From the NCBI RefSeq assembly GCF_017908595.1, contig NZ_JAGKTL010000003.1, positions 1-64,000 of the forward strand: 64,000 nucleotides of DNA, read 5' to 3'. The notes under the pieces are model-generated. The model did no database searches. It was not told the origin of the DNA and saw only the letters and a program-made list of their open reading frames with translations. The stretch is from Rhodothermus bifroesti. GTDB taxonomy: Bacteria; Bacteroidota; Rhodothermia; Rhodothermales; Rhodothermaceae. Positions 34,518-43,721 of the stretch are shown here, in pieces. The position numbers and the translations under genes were made by a program. Each line of letters starts with the position of its first letter. Position 1 is the first letter of the stretch.

Positions 34518-36143
34518 TTAGGAGTTCATCGTGATCAGAAACTCGTCGTTGCTCCGCGTACCGCGCATCTTTTCAAGGAGGAAGGTCATGGCTTCGATCG
34601 CGTCCATGTCGGCCAGGATCTTCCGGAGTAGCCAGATGCGCTGCAGTTTAGCTTCGGGAATGAGCAGTTCTTCGCGGCGCGTACCCGATTTAATCAGATG
34701 GATTGCTGGGAAGATGCGGCGATCGGCCAGTTGCCGGTCGAGCACCAGTTCCATGTTGCCCGTTCCCTTGAATTCTTCAAAGATGACTTCGTCCATGCGG
34801 CTGCCTGTTTCAATGAGCGCTGTGCCAATGATGGTCAGGGAGCCGCCTTCTTCGACGTTTCGGGCTGCGCCAAAGAAGCGTTTAGGCCCACGCAGTGCTC
34901 CAGCCTCAATACCGCCCGAGAGCGTTTTGCCTGTGCTAGGAGCTACGGCGTTGTGTGCCCGTGCCAGTCGCGTGATTGAGTCCAGCAAAATTACCACATC
35001 CTGCTTAGCTTCCACCAGGCGTTTGGCTTTCTCGAGCACGATGTCGGCTACTTCGACGTGGCGCTCGGGATCCTGGTCGAAAGTGGACGAGATCACTTCG
35101 GCCTTGACGTTGCGCTCCATGTCGGTTACTTCTTCTGGCCGCTCGTCGACCAGGAGGATGATCAGATAGACTTCGGGATGGTTGGCCGTGATGGCATTAG
35201 CGATTTTTTGGAGCAGGATGGTTTTGCCGGTTTTGGGTGGGGCTACGATAAGGCCGCGTTGCCCTTTGCCGATCGGCGCAAACAAGTCTAGAATGCGCGT
35301 GCTGTACTCGTTAGGCGTGGTTTCCAGGCGCAGCTGTTCGGTGGGGTAGAGCGGCGTTAAATAGTCAAAGCTTTGCCGCTCTTCCATTTCGCTGGGGGGG
35401 CGGTTATTGACTTTGTGCACCTGGATAAGCGCAAAGAAACGCTCACCCTCTTTAGGAGGACGTACCAGGCCTTCGATGGTATCGCCCAGACGCAAGCTAA
35501 AGCGCTTGATTTGCGAAGGCGAGACGTAGATGTCGTCGGGACTAGGCAAGTAGTTATACTCCGAAGAGCGCAAGAAGCCGTAGCCATCGGGCATGACTTC
35601 AAGCACACCGCTTTTGACAATCATGCCCTCGAGCTCGGTCTTGCTCGGGTCGTAGGTGGCCATGTATTCAGGCCGCCCTTCGTAGATACGCCGTCGCCGC
35701 TCGTCGCGCTCTGTGCGTCGCGTTTCGGTCCAGTTATTTCGGCGGGGACGGCGCTCGCGCCACTGGCGCCGGTCCTCACGGTAAAGGTCCGTGCGTTCGG
35801 CAGCAGCAGCTTCAGTTTCCTCATCTGGGGTATCGACCGCCTCTTCGGCTATTTCTGACGGGGCTAGGGGAGGCTCACTCGAAGTCCCATCTGAAGCTTC
35901 AGCCTCTAGGTCTGCTTGAGGCGGGGTTGCGGTTTCTGCGGTCGTGGTTTCTGCAGGTGAAGTTGCCGCAGGGCTCCGGCGGGAAGTTCCGTTGGGACGT
36001 CCTGCTTCGGCTTCTGCCTGGGCCTCTAGAATACGATAAATCAAATCCTGTTTGCGAAGCGTGGAATACCCCGTAAGGCCCAGCGCGCGTGCTAGTTCAC
36101 GCAATTCGCCAATCTTTTTGGCCTGTAGCTCTGAGATTTTCAT
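34518..36143 (-). CDS. rho: Transcription termination factor Rho with disordered insert
   Basis: 541 residues, about 120 more than E. coli Rho. The N-terminal Rho_N helical domain ([20 protein letters not shown]) is followed by a low-complexity insert (about residues 45-165), first rich in Ala/Thr/Glu/Pro and then in Arg/Glu (RREDRR-like repeats around [18 protein letters not shown]). The RNA-binding cold-shock domain comes next ([20 protein letters not shown]). The RecA-type motor has Walker [13 protein letters not shown], Walker [17 protein letters not shown] and the Q/R loops. It terminates transcription in an RNA-dependent way and may autoregulate. A strong intrinsic terminator follows the gene. 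Confidence 0.97.
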   Translation of the reverse strand: MKISELQAKKIGELRELARALGLTGYSTLRKQDLIYRILEAQAEAEAGRPNGTSRRSPAATSPAETTTAETATPPQADLEAEASDGTSSEPPLAPSEIAEEAVDTPDEETEAAAAERTDLYREDRRQWRERRPRRNNWTETRRTERDERRRRIYEGRPEYMATYDPSKTELEGMIVKSGVLEVMPDGYGFLRSSEYNYLPSPDDIYVSPSQIKRFSLRLGDTIEGLVRPPKEGERFFALIQVHKVNNRPPSEMEERQSFDYLTPLYPTEQLRLETTPNEYSTRILDLFAPIGKGQRGLIVAPPKTGKTILLQKIANAITANHPEVYLIILLVDERPEEVTDMERNVKAEVISSTFDQDPERHVEVADIVLEKAKRLVEAKQDVVILLDSITRLARAHNAVAPSTGKTLSGGIEAGALRGPKRFFGAARNVEEGGSLTIIGTALIETGSRMDEVIFEEFKGTGNMELVLDRQLADRRIFPAIHLIKSGTRREELLIPEAKLQRIWLLRKILADMDAIEAMTFLLEKMRGTRSNDEFLITMNS

Positions 36144-36342
36144 GCAAGGAAAAGCGGTTTACCTAATGCTTGGGCAGTTATGTGTGGTGTTATTGCGCCT
36201 ATTGCTTTGGAGGGCTTAACAAGCGTGGCCGTTCTCTCAAGAAGGGCAGACCAGCAAACGCTGGGATCCGCACGACCACCATAAGCAAAATAGAAAGTTT
36301 TTGGGCAAAATCAACAGGAAATCTTGCGTATTTCGGCAAAAT

Positions 36343-37665
36343 TTAACGTGGTACAAGGCTTAAAGCCGCAGCTTTCGACTCCCAAAGACTTGCCGGAAGA
36401 CCGGCTACGACCTGATGGGAGCCTGTGATGAGCACGGCATCGGTAGGCTGCAAATGCTGTTGTAGCAACGCCCAGCCTTCTAAGACGGTTCCCGCCCCGA
36501 GAACGTGCCCACCGGCTTGGTGCACTAGGTCAACAAGGGCGTTTGCTGGCCAAGCCCGATGGCTTTCCAAAGCGACGACATAAACGGCAAAACCAGCAGC
36601 AACCAATTGGTGGGCCATGGTGGCAGCATCTTTGTCACGCAAGGCGCCCCAAAGCGCATACCGCTGGCCTGCGATAGGATATTGCGCAAGCGTGGCTAAG
36701 ACAGACGCCAGGCCGTCCGGATTGTGGGCAACGTCGGCCACAACCAAGGGACAGGTACGCAGCACGTCAAAGCGGCCCCGCAGGCCACTCAGCCGGCACA
36801 CATCGCGTAAGCCTTCCGTCACTGCTGTGGGGTGATGTGCAACTTCGGGCAGCACCAGCTCGGCTGCTCGCAACGCTAAAAGGGCGTTGGCGACTTGATG
36901 TCGTCCCGGCAGTCCTATCTGCAACCCTTCGTAATGGCGCAGCGGCGTATGCACGTTCAGGTGTGTGAGGGGTGGCGCCTCGCTGACGAGTTCGTAGCGC
37001 ACTTCATCCCAGAGCAAGTGATAAGGCGCCCCGTGGGCTGCAGCGACTTCGCGCACTACGGCCTGCACTTCGGGCTGAAGGGCCGAGGTAAGCACGGGAA
37101 TACCCGGCTTGATAATGCCTGCTTTTTCACGGGCAATGGCCACTACCGTGTCGCCCAGCAGGTCGGTATGGTCTAGCCCAATCGAAGTAATGATGGCTAG
37201 CCGCGGCAGAAGCACGTTGGTCGCATCAAGCCGTCCCCCCAACCCTACCTCTACAACAGCCAGCGCTACCTGTTGCTCGGCAAAGTACAAAAAACTCAAA
37301 GCGACGGTCGCTTCAAAGAAACTAGGGCGCACTTGCTCGAAAAGATCGCGATAGCGGACCACGGCCGCTTTCAGCCATGTTATGGGTGCAGGCTGGCCAT
37401 CAACGCGCATGCGTTCGGTAACTTGCCATAGATGGGGTGATGTGTGCAGACCTACCCGATAGCCAGCCGACCGTGCAATGGCTGCTAGAAATGAGGCCGT
37501 AGAGCCTTTTCCATTGGTGCCGGCAATATGCACGCTAGGGTAAGCCTGGTGCGGCTGCCCCATCGCTTCAAGCAAAACCCGAATACGTTCTAGCCCCGGC
37601 TGATAGGCATCAGCGCCTTGGTCCGCAAACCGAGGTAAAGCCTGCAGATAAGACAGCGGATCCAT
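36343..37665 (-). CDS. folC: Folylpolyglutamate synthase / dihydrofolate synthase
   Basis: 440 residues of the Mur-ligase-like FolC family, which adds glutamate to (dihydro)folates in the cytoplasm. ATP site HIAGTNGKGSTASFLAAIA, omega-loop HTSPHLWQVTERMRVDG, and metal/folate region VEVGLGGRLDATNVL with SIGLDHTDLLGDTV. The C-terminal domain shows VVADVAHNPDGLASVL. It is divergent from the YceI gene. No clear feature was seen in the 199 bases between it and rho. Confidence 0.95.
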   Translation of the reverse strand: MDPLSYLQALPRFADQGADAYQPGLERIRVLLEAMGQPHQAYPSVHIAGTNGKGSTASFLAAIARSAGYRVGLHTSPHLWQVTERMRVDGQPAPITWLKAAVVRYRDLFEQVRPSFFEATVALSFLYFAEQQVALAVVEVGLGGRLDATNVLLPRLAIITSIGLDHTDLLGDTVVAIAREKAGIIKPGIPVLTSALQPEVQAVVREVAAAHGAPYHLLWDEVRYELVSEAPPLTHLNVHTPLRHYEGLQIGLPGRHQVANALLALRAAELVLPEVAHHPTAVTEGLRDVCRLSGLRGRFDVLRTCPLVVADVAHNPDGLASVLATLAQYPIAGQRYALWGALRDKDAATMAHQLVAAGFAVYVVALESHRAWPANALVDLVHQAGGHVLGAGTVLEGWALLQQHLQPTDAVLITGSHQVVAGLPASLWESKAAALSLVPR

Positions 37666-37684
37666 AAAACCTTTCTACAAGATG

Positions 37685-37696
37685 TTGTTGCAACAA
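37685..37696. promoter_or_regulatory. 12-base palindrome between folC and the YceI gene
   Basis: TTGTTGCAACAA, a perfect palindrome, lies 20 bases from the folC start in the divergent region. It is a possible operator, supported only by its symmetry and location. Confidence 0.3.
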
Positions 37697-37741
37697 GTTT
37701 ATGATATTCTTCAAACCAAGATTCGGCGAGGCTGCGTAAAC

Positions 37742-37747
37742 TATAAT
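37742..37747 (+). promoter_or_regulatory. Candidate -10 element for the YceI gene
   Basis: A perfect TATAAT hexamer lies 24 bases upstream of the ATG at 37772. No good -35 hexamer is visible at the usual distance. Confidence 0.35.
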
Positions 37748-37771
37748 GGTTTCACCAAACCAGGGTGCCCT

Positions 37772-38389
37772 ATGCGTACCGTTTACTTGTTTTTACTGCC
37801 CGCGGTGCTTTTTGTGGCCGGCTTGAGCCTGCCGTTCGATACGCCCCAAAAATCCGAAGTTCGAAGCTGGTCCATTGACAAGTCGCACAGTTCAGTAGGC
37901 TTTCGGGTGCGGCACTTGGGTATTAGCTATGTCAATGGGGTGTTTACAGATTACGACGCGACATTGCAATTTGACCCGGCGGACCTCAGCACGCTGAAAA
38001 CGTCGGCCACCATTCGCGTGGCCAGCATCAACACGGGCATTGAGCGCCGCGACAACCACCTGCGTTCGGCCGACTTTTTCGATGCTGAACGTTATCCGGA
38101 AATTCGCTTTGTCAGCAAAGCGGTCCGGAATCTTCAGGGCAATCGGTTTCAGCTGGTAGGGGATTTGACGATCAAGGGGGTTACGAAAGAGGTGGTGCTG
38201 GATGTCGAGTTTTTAGGTACGGCGCAAGGCATGCAGGGTGAGCAGCGCGCAGCCTTTACCGCGCGGGGCACAATTGACCGTTTTGATTTCGGGCTGCAGT
38301 GGAACCGACTGACCGAGGCTGGGGGCGTTGTGGTTGGACGTGAAGTTACGCTGCTTATTGACCTCGAAGTGGTGCAGGAAAACGTTTGA
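37772..38389 (+). CDS. YceI-family periplasmic lipocalin-like protein
   Basis: About 205 residues with a signal peptide (VYLFLLPAVLFVAGLSLPF). The mature domain is the YceI fold that binds polyisoprenoid-type lipids in a beta-barrel: WSIDKSHSSVGFRVRHLGIS, the RRDNHLRSADFFDAERYPEI signature, and LTIKGVTKEVVLDVEFLG. The natural ligand and physiological role are not established for most members. It is monocistronic, closed by a strong terminator within 25 bases of its stop. The ATG at 37772 was chosen because it gives the signal peptide directly. Confidence 0.9.
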   Translation: MRTVYLFLLPAVLFVAGLSLPFDTPQKSEVRSWSIDKSHSSVGFRVRHLGISYVNGVFTDYDATLQFDPADLSTLKTSATIRVASINTGIERRDNHLRSADFFDAERYPEIRFVSKAVRNLQGNRFQLVGDLTIKGVTKEVVLDVEFLGTAQGMQGEQRAAFTARGTIDRFDFGLQWNRLTEAGGVVVGREVTLLIDLEVVQENV

Positions 38390-38410
38390 AATTGCGTTAT
38401 GACCAGCAGG

Positions 38411-38450
38411 AAACGCCCGGCCCTAAGCGGGTCGGGCGTTTTTGTTTTGC
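38411..38450 (+). terminator. Intrinsic terminator of the YceI gene
   Basis: The stem AAACGCCCG (38411-38419) / CGGGCGTTT (38433-38441) continues inward through a G-T pair and CCC/GGG, followed by TTGTTTT. It lies just after the YceI stop and upstream of purQ. Confidence 0.9.
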
Positions 38451-38524
38451 CGTCGAACCCTGTTCTAGCTCAAGCGTTGCAGGGAGCGTCTAGGGTCTGT
38501 CGCTTTGATCAACTGTATCGCCTT

Positions 38525-39232
38525 ATGGCTGTCCGCTTTGGGGTGCTGGTTTTCCCTGGTTCTAATTGTGACCATGACGCTTATCATGCGGTAAAGCATG
38601 TAGCTGCACAGGAAGCGCGCTTTATCTGGCATAAAGAGACCCGTTTAGGAGATGTGGATGTAGTGATTGTGCCAGGCGGTTTTGCCCATGGGGACTATTT
38701 GCGCCCAGGAGCGATTGCGCGTTTTTCACCGATCATGCAGGATGTGATCCGTTTTGCCCGCGATGGAGGCCTGGTGATTGGCATTTGCAATGGATTTCAG
38801 ATCCTGTGTGAAAGCGGCCTGTTGCCAGGTGTTTTACTGCGCAATGCTTCGCTTCGCTTTGTCTGCAAGTACGTGCACGTGCGTGTAGAGCAAACCGACA
38901 CGCCTTTCACCAATGCCTTTACGCCTGGGCAAGTGCTGCGCATTCCGATTGCGCATGGTGAAGGCAACTATTTTGCGCTGCCCGAAGTGCTCGAGCGTCT
39001 AGAGGCAAACGGTCAGGTTGTTTTTCGGTACTGCGAGCCCGATGGTCGCGTTACTGAAGCAGCCAATCCCAATGGCTCGATGCACCATATTGCGGGTATC
39101 GTCAATGAGCAGCGGAATGTGCTTGGCCTCATGCCCCATCCAGAGCGGTGCGTCGAGGCGCTTTTGGGGAGTGCGGATGGTTTAGGTATCTTTCAGTCGC
39201 TTATCCGGCACGTAGCTGGCGTACCTGCGTGA
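38525..39232 (+). CDS. purQ: Phosphoribosylformylglycinamidine synthase subunit PurQ
   Basis: The glutaminase subunit (235 residues) that feeds ammonia to PurL in step four of purine synthesis. Class-I amidotransferase motifs: [18 protein letters not shown], oxyanion/nucleophile [25 protein letters not shown], and the catalytic His-Glu in MPHPERCVE. The ATG at 38525 was chosen because the open frame upstream runs through the preceding terminator. Neither purS nor purL is adjacent. Confidence 0.95.
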   Translation: MAVRFGVLVFPGSNCDHDAYHAVKHVAAQEARFIWHKETRLGDVDVVIVPGGFAHGDYLRPGAIARFSPIMQDVIRFARDGGLVIGICNGFQILCESGLLPGVLLRNASLRFVCKYVHVRVEQTDTPFTNAFTPGQVLRIPIAHGEGNYFALPEVLERLEANGQVVFRYCEPDGRVTEAANPNGSMHHIAGIVNEQRNVLGLMPHPERCVEALLGSADGLGIFQSLIRHVAGVPA

Positions 39233-39236
39233 AGCT

Positions 39237-40517
39237 TTATAGCAGCCAAGCAAAAAGTAAGGCAGGAAGCGCATAAGCAAAGAGTCCTGCCATAAGTGGG
39301 CGGCGCAATGCGTGGGCGCCTAAGATCCAGATCAAGGCGGTTTGTACGATCAAATTGGTTACCAGGGCAATACTTAAGGCCTGGGCAACTACGGAGATAG
39401 GGAGTGCAGGATTGTGGCTTAGTTGGGCTAGGGAGACGGCGATAGCATTGAGGCCAGCCAGGCTGCCCAGTAGCGCTGAGAGATACAGCCCAGAGGCGCC
39501 AAGATGGAGTCGAGCGGCGTGGGTCAAAAGCAGTACTAGGGCGTAGAGCAGGCCAAAAAGTAACGCGGGTTTAAGCGCAAAAGGATTTTGCAGGGCGGTA
39601 GGGGCTTCTGCGGCCTGCGTGGTGCTTTGGCGGTACAACCAGAGGCTATAGAGTCCGCCAATCCCTAAGGCTGCTCCCAAGGGTAGAGCCAGGTGGCCTA
39701 AAAGCGCTGGTGAAAGCACGGCCACAATCAAAACCAGCCGCACCAGTAGCGCTGCCCAACCCAGGAGCAGGGCTGCGGCTATGCCCGTAGGCGGGGCCGC
39801 CTCTTCCCGACTTTTACGACTCAGGCTCAACGTCAGCGCGGTGCTCGAGGCTAACCCACCGACAAAGCCAGTGACGCCTAAGCTCCGCGGCGCGCCCAGG
39901 AGCTTATCCAGCACATAACCTAAAAAGCTTAAGGCAGATACAAACACTACCATAAGCCAGATTTCGCGGGGCACCAGTACATCTAAGGGTGGGGGGCCGT
40001 AGCTACGGTCGGGCAGCAATGGGAGCAAGACGGCGGTAATCAGGCCAAACTTGAGCGTGGCAAAGACGTCTTCACGTGAAATGCGCTCGGCCAAGAGGCG
40101 TGTTTGGGGCTTAAGGGCAAGCAGCCAGGTCAGAGCTACCCCTATTGCAGCTGCCAGAACCAGTTGGTTGTGGTAGCAAAGCAGTCCGATCAAAAATGTG
40201 AGTAGCGCGGCTATTTCTGTTGTAAGGCCAATGTCGCCGCGCTGCGCGCCAATGAAGTGCGCTATACTTAGCAGCGCGCCGACAGCAGCTAACGTCAACA
40301 GTACAATCCAAGGGGTCTGGAGCAGCTCAGCCGCTAGCCCCGAAATTGCTCCTAGTAGACAGATGAGCGTAAAAGTGCGGGCACCGGCAAACAGACCTGC
40401 GCGAGCATTTTGCTCCTGTCGGTGAGCAAATTCTCGCTGCAGACCGATCATCAATCCAATGGCCAGCGCAGCGCTCAGCCGTAAGGCCAGCGCAGCAAAC
40501 GACGGGGAAGGTTCCAT
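39237..40517 (-). CDS. MgtC/SapB and DUF4010 family membrane protein
   Basis: 426 residues with about twelve hydrophobic helices. The N-terminal part carries the MgtC-type signature ALAIGLMIGLQREFAHR and GARTFTLICLLGAI. The C-terminal half, containing LGVTGFVGGLASSTALTLSL, is typical of DUF4010. MgtC proteins are tied to magnesium limitation and F-ATPase control in pathogens, but the function of the long DUF4010 form is not established. The stop lies 4 bases from the convergent purQ stop. Confidence 0.88.
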   Translation of the reverse strand: MEPSPSFAALALRLSAALAIGLMIGLQREFAHRQEQNARAGLFAGARTFTLICLLGAISGLAAELLQTPWIVLLTLAAVGALLSIAHFIGAQRGDIGLTTEIAALLTFLIGLLCYHNQLVLAAAIGVALTWLLALKPQTRLLAERISREDVFATLKFGLITAVLLPLLPDRSYGPPPLDVLVPREIWLMVVFVSALSFLGYVLDKLLGAPRSLGVTGFVGGLASSTALTLSLSRKSREEAAPPTGIAAALLLGWAALLVRLVLIVAVLSPALLGHLALPLGAALGIGGLYSLWLYRQSTTQAAEAPTALQNPFALKPALLFGLLYALVLLLTHAARLHLGASGLYLSALLGSLAGLNAIAVSLAQLSHNPALPISVVAQALSIALVTNLIVQTALIWILGAHALRRPLMAGLFAYALPALLFAWLL

Positions 40518-40604
40518 AGGGGCGTCCAGTTAGGCAGAATCCATCGATCTATTGTAACGTAGACGCTGTGTTATGCATGAATATCCCAAACAAAGTGCCG
40601 TTTT

Positions 40605-41216
40605 ATGTTTATCGAAACCCCTTGGACTACGCTGCTGCTGGTGTTGAACCTTTTGATTAGCGGCTATGCGCTGCTGGTAGATCCAGCGCTGATTGACCGG
40701 CTAGCGTTTCGCCCAGCACACATTTTGCGGGGACGCGAATACTACCGGATGATTACCGCAGGATTTGTACACGTCGGCTGGGCGCATCTGTTGTTTAATA
40801 TGATTACCCTTTTCTTTTTCGGGCGTCCTATGGAGGTGCTCTTAGGTCCAGTACGCTTTCTGTTGATTTACTTTGGCGCTGAGCTTGCAGCCCATGGCTT
40901 TTCACTTTGGTTGCACCGCAACCGGCCTATGTATGCCGCTGTAGGTGCTTCGGGTGCTATTAGCGGTCTCCTGTTTGGCTACTGCCTGTTTTTCCCGTTT
41001 GACCGGATTTACCTGTTCTTTTTTCCCGTTGGCATTCCGGCTGTCGTGTTTGCGATAGGGTACGTGGTGCTTTCGATTTATGCTGTGCAGCGCGGTGTTC
41101 AAGACGGAGGTATTGCTCACGAGGCCCATTTGGGCGGTGCTCTTGGGGGATTGCTGTTGACGTTATTGCTAGAGCCGCAGGCTCTAACAATCTTCCTTCG
41201 ACAACTTGGACTGTAG
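40605..41216 (+). CDS. Rhomboid family intramembrane serine protease
   Basis: 203 residues with about six transmembrane helices. The fold is marked by MITAGFVHVGWAHLLFNMIT (conserved His/Asn), the catalytic Ser in AVGASGAISGLLFG, and the catalytic His in HEAHLGGALGGLL. It is expected to cleave substrate transmembrane helices in the inner membrane. The two catalytic residues are present, so it is probably active. It appears monocistronic. Confidence 0.9.
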   Translation: MFIETPWTTLLLVLNLLISGYALLVDPALIDRLAFRPAHILRGREYYRMITAGFVHVGWAHLLFNMITLFFFGRPMEVLLGPVRFLLIYFGAELAAHGFSLWLHRNRPMYAAVGASGAISGLLFGYCLFFPFDRIYLFFFPVGIPAVVFAIGYVVLSIYAVQRGVQDGGIAHEAHLGGALGGLLLTLLLEPQALTIFLRQLGL

Positions 41217-41263
41217 AAAAAGTGCTGCTAGGACTGGCATTCGTTGAGGAAACCAGATAACTT

Positions 41264-41285
41264 AACCTATTAAGTAAACGGTAAA
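41264..41285 (+). promoter_or_regulatory. Candidate uronate-regulon operator upstream of uxaC
   Basis: AACCTAT (41264-41270), four bases, then TAAACGGT (41275-41282). The identical spaced pair occurs before the TRAP operon at 55211. It can also be read as an imperfect inverted repeat TTAACC-N12-GGTAAA. It ends 22 bases before the uxaC ATG, where it would overlap the core promoter or leader. Confidence 0.55.
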
Positions 41286-41304
41286 ATCTACATATTGCTC
41301 AACG

Positions 41305-42741
41305 ATGGAACCCTTGCAGTTACATCCTGATCGTTATTTTGACCCAGACCCAACGGTTCGGCGTATTGCACGGGAGCTTTACGAGGAAATGCGCACTTTC
41401 CCGTTGGTGTGCCCGCACGGACATGTAGATCCTGCCCTACTTGCCACCAACGAACCGTTTCCTGAACCTACATCGCTGATTATCAAGCCGGATCATTACA
41501 TCTTTCGGCTGCTCTACTCTCAAGGCATTCCACTAGAAGCACTGGGCATTCCACGGCAAGATGGGCAGCCTGTAGAACAGGATCCTCGCAAAATCTGGCA
41601 AATTTTTGCGGAGCACTATTATCTCTTCGCGGGTACGCCTACAGGCGCCTGGCTCGACTACGAGTTTGCCGAAGTGTTTGGTGTGCCCTATAAGCTTGAT
41701 GGCACCTCAGCACAGTATGTCTATGATCACATTCTGGAGCGTTTGCAGTCTCCTGAATATCGGCCTCGCGCGTTGTTTGAACGCTTCAATATTGAAATCC
41801 TAACCACTACAGATGCAGCTACCGATACGCTGGCTTACCATCAGGCCATTCAGGCATCGGGCTGGCCAGGACGCGTGGCTCCGTGCTTCCGGCCGGATGC
41901 GGTTTTCAAAATTGCCCGTCCCGACTGGCGGGAGCAGCTGCAGCTGCTGGCGCAACGTTGCGGCTTTGCCATCACAAGCTATGAAGATTTTATTCGAGCG
42001 CTAGAGGACCGGCGTGCCTTTTTCAAAGCAATGGGGGCTTTTGCGACCGACCATGCCGTGCTGGTGCCCCGTACACATCGGCTTGAGCCCGAACAGGCCG
42101 AGGCCCTCTTTCAGAAAGCGCTGCAAGGTAGGGCAACCGAAGCGGATCAGGCCGATTTTGAAGCACACTTGCTTATGGAAATGGCCCGTATGAGCCTAGA
42201 AGATGGCTTAGTGATGCAGATCCATGCCGGTGCCTTCTATAACCATAACACCTACCTCTACGAACGCTTTGGACCCGACAAGGGTGGAGATATTCCCGTG
42301 CAGACAGAGTTTACCTACAATCTGCGGGAGTTGCTGGTCACCTACGGGAATGACCCGCGGCTGACGGTGGTTGTTTTTACCCTGGATGAATCTACCTACG
42401 CGCGGGAATTGGCACCGCTGGCTGGGCACTACCCAGCGCTTAAGATTGGTCCGGCCTGGTGGTTTCACGACAGCATCGAAGGCATGACGCGCTATCGGCA
42501 ATGGATTACGGAAACGGCCAGTATCTACAATACGGCTGGCTTTAACGACGATACGCGGGCATTCTGCTCGATTCCAGCGCGGCATGACCTGGCGCGGCGG
42601 GTAGATGCCAACTTTTTAGCCACCCTGGTTGCCCGCCATATCATCGATATGTCGGATGCCCGGCGTATGGCGCGGGCGTTGGCCTATGATCTGGTCCGAA
42701 AAACCTACCGGCTCGACGAGCGCATTCCAGCTGCTGCCTAG
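41305..42741 (+). CDS. uxaC: Glucuronate isomerase (uronate isomerase)
   Basis: 478 residues. Isomerises D-glucuronate to D-fructuronate (or galacturonate to tagaturonate), the entry step of the Ashwell pathway. It belongs to the amidohydrolase-like UxaC family: metal-binding His in VCPHGHVDPALLA, DYEFAEVFGVPYKLD, MQIHAGAFYNHN, and the RYRQWITETASIYNTAGFND segment with C-terminal FCSIPARHDLARRVDANFLA. It is followed after 29 bases by a cupin-type isomerase gene. A motif shared with the TRAP/kdg operon lies just upstream. Confidence 0.95.
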   Translation: MEPLQLHPDRYFDPDPTVRRIARELYEEMRTFPLVCPHGHVDPALLATNEPFPEPTSLIIKPDHYIFRLLYSQGIPLEALGIPRQDGQPVEQDPRKIWQIFAEHYYLFAGTPTGAWLDYEFAEVFGVPYKLDGTSAQYVYDHILERLQSPEYRPRALFERFNIEILTTTDAATDTLAYHQAIQASGWPGRVAPCFRPDAVFKIARPDWREQLQLLAQRCGFAITSYEDFIRALEDRRAFFKAMGAFATDHAVLVPRTHRLEPEQAEALFQKALQGRATEADQADFEAHLLMEMARMSLEDGLVMQIHAGAFYNHNTYLYERFGPDKGGDIPVQTEFTYNLRELLVTYGNDPRLTVVVFTLDESTYARELAPLAGHYPALKIGPAWWFHDSIEGMTRYRQWITETASIYNTAGFNDDTRAFCSIPARHDLARRVDANFLATLVARHIIDMSDARRMARALAYDLVRKTYRLDERIPAAA

Positions 42742-42770
42742 AGGGTTCTTCGTAAAAGCTCAGCAAAGCC

Positions 42771-43712
42771 ATGGTACCTCCACGTGACATTGGTCCTTTT
42801 GTAACGACGGAGCCCACCTCGCCTGAGCGGCGACGGTTAACAGGACGGGCGGTTGTGCCTGGCCAAGAGGCTTTACGTACGGTAGAACTCTTTGATGCTC
42901 GACCAGTAGTCAATCGCCGAGAAGCCATCATTACTGGAGAAAATTCTTCGTTTCGGTATTTGCGGTTTGCGCGGATTGCACTGGTGCCTGAGGCACCTGG
43001 CTACAGGCCCATTACGGTGCAGCTAGGCGATACAGAAGAGGCGGTTTTTTACGTCAACCGCGGCCGGGCGCGGCTAATGGTAGCCCGTCAAGCCTACGTC
43101 TTGGGTAAAGGTGACGTGCTGTATGTGGGCCTGGGGCAGCACGTAACTGTGGAGGCCGATGGCCCTTTAGCCGACATTAGCGAGTTTCGGGCCATCGATT
43201 GCCACACGGCTTATCCTGTGCAGCTGGTGCGCCATGCCGAGATCGAAGGGACGCCGCTAGCTGCCGATTTGGGGCGCAAGCGGCCCATGACGCAGCGGAC
43301 CGTCTACAAGCTTGTCGACCAAAACGTGCAGGCTTGCCGGTTGCTTTTTGGCGACACCTATCTCGCACAGCCCGGGGGTGTGGGCAGCTATCCTCCACAT
43401 TTCCACGGACCCGATGGACCTTACGGATTGGGCGATCGCGCTAAGGAGGAAATCTACCACTTTCGTTGTGAAAGCGAGATTCCTGGCGACACGCCCTTTG
43501 TGCTGCAAAACTGCGCTCGTCCTGGTGAACCGGTTGGGGCATACGTGCACATTTTTGACGAGCAGGCCATCAACGTCACGCCTGGCTACCATGATACGAT
43601 AGCACCACCGCCAGTGCACTTTATGTTTACCTGGTGCCTAGGGGCCTACACCGAAGGCCACCGGGACTGGTCAGAGATTTACAACCGGCCAGGCTATGAA
43701 AACGAGTGGTGA
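42771..43712 (+). CDS. KduI/IolB-like cupin isomerase
   Basis: 313 residues with two cupin-like halves. Likely metal ligands are in the C-terminal half: SYPPHFHGPDGPYGLGD with the HxH pair, then EEIYHFR (Glu) and a later His (VHFMFTWC). This matches the 5-deoxy-glucuronate isomerase (IolB) / 5-keto-4-deoxyuronate isomerase (KduI) superfamily. No inositol genes (IolCDE) are near; the neighbour is uxaC, so a uronate-type substrate is more likely. An exact assignment as KduI or IolB is not justified by sequence reading alone. Confidence 0.75.
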   Translation: MVPPRDIGPFVTTEPTSPERRRLTGRAVVPGQEALRTVELFDARPVVNRREAIITGENSSFRYLRFARIALVPEAPGYRPITVQLGDTEEAVFYVNRGRARLMVARQAYVLGKGDVLYVGLGQHVTVEADGPLADISEFRAIDCHTAYPVQLVRHAEIEGTPLAADLGRKRPMTQRTVYKLVDQNVQACRLLFGDTYLAQPGGVGSYPPHFHGPDGPYGLGDRAKEEIYHFRCESEIPGDTPFVLQNCARPGEPVGAYVHIFDEQAINVTPGYHDTIAPPPVHFMFTWCLGAYTEGHRDWSEIYNRPGYENEW

Positions 43713-43721
43713 AGAACCACG

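Noticed and set aside
34531-35169. 212-codon Ser/Arg-rich frame antisense to rho
   Set aside because: Its low-complexity Ser/Arg/Ala composition is typical of the reverse frame of a G+C-rich gene; rho is certain.
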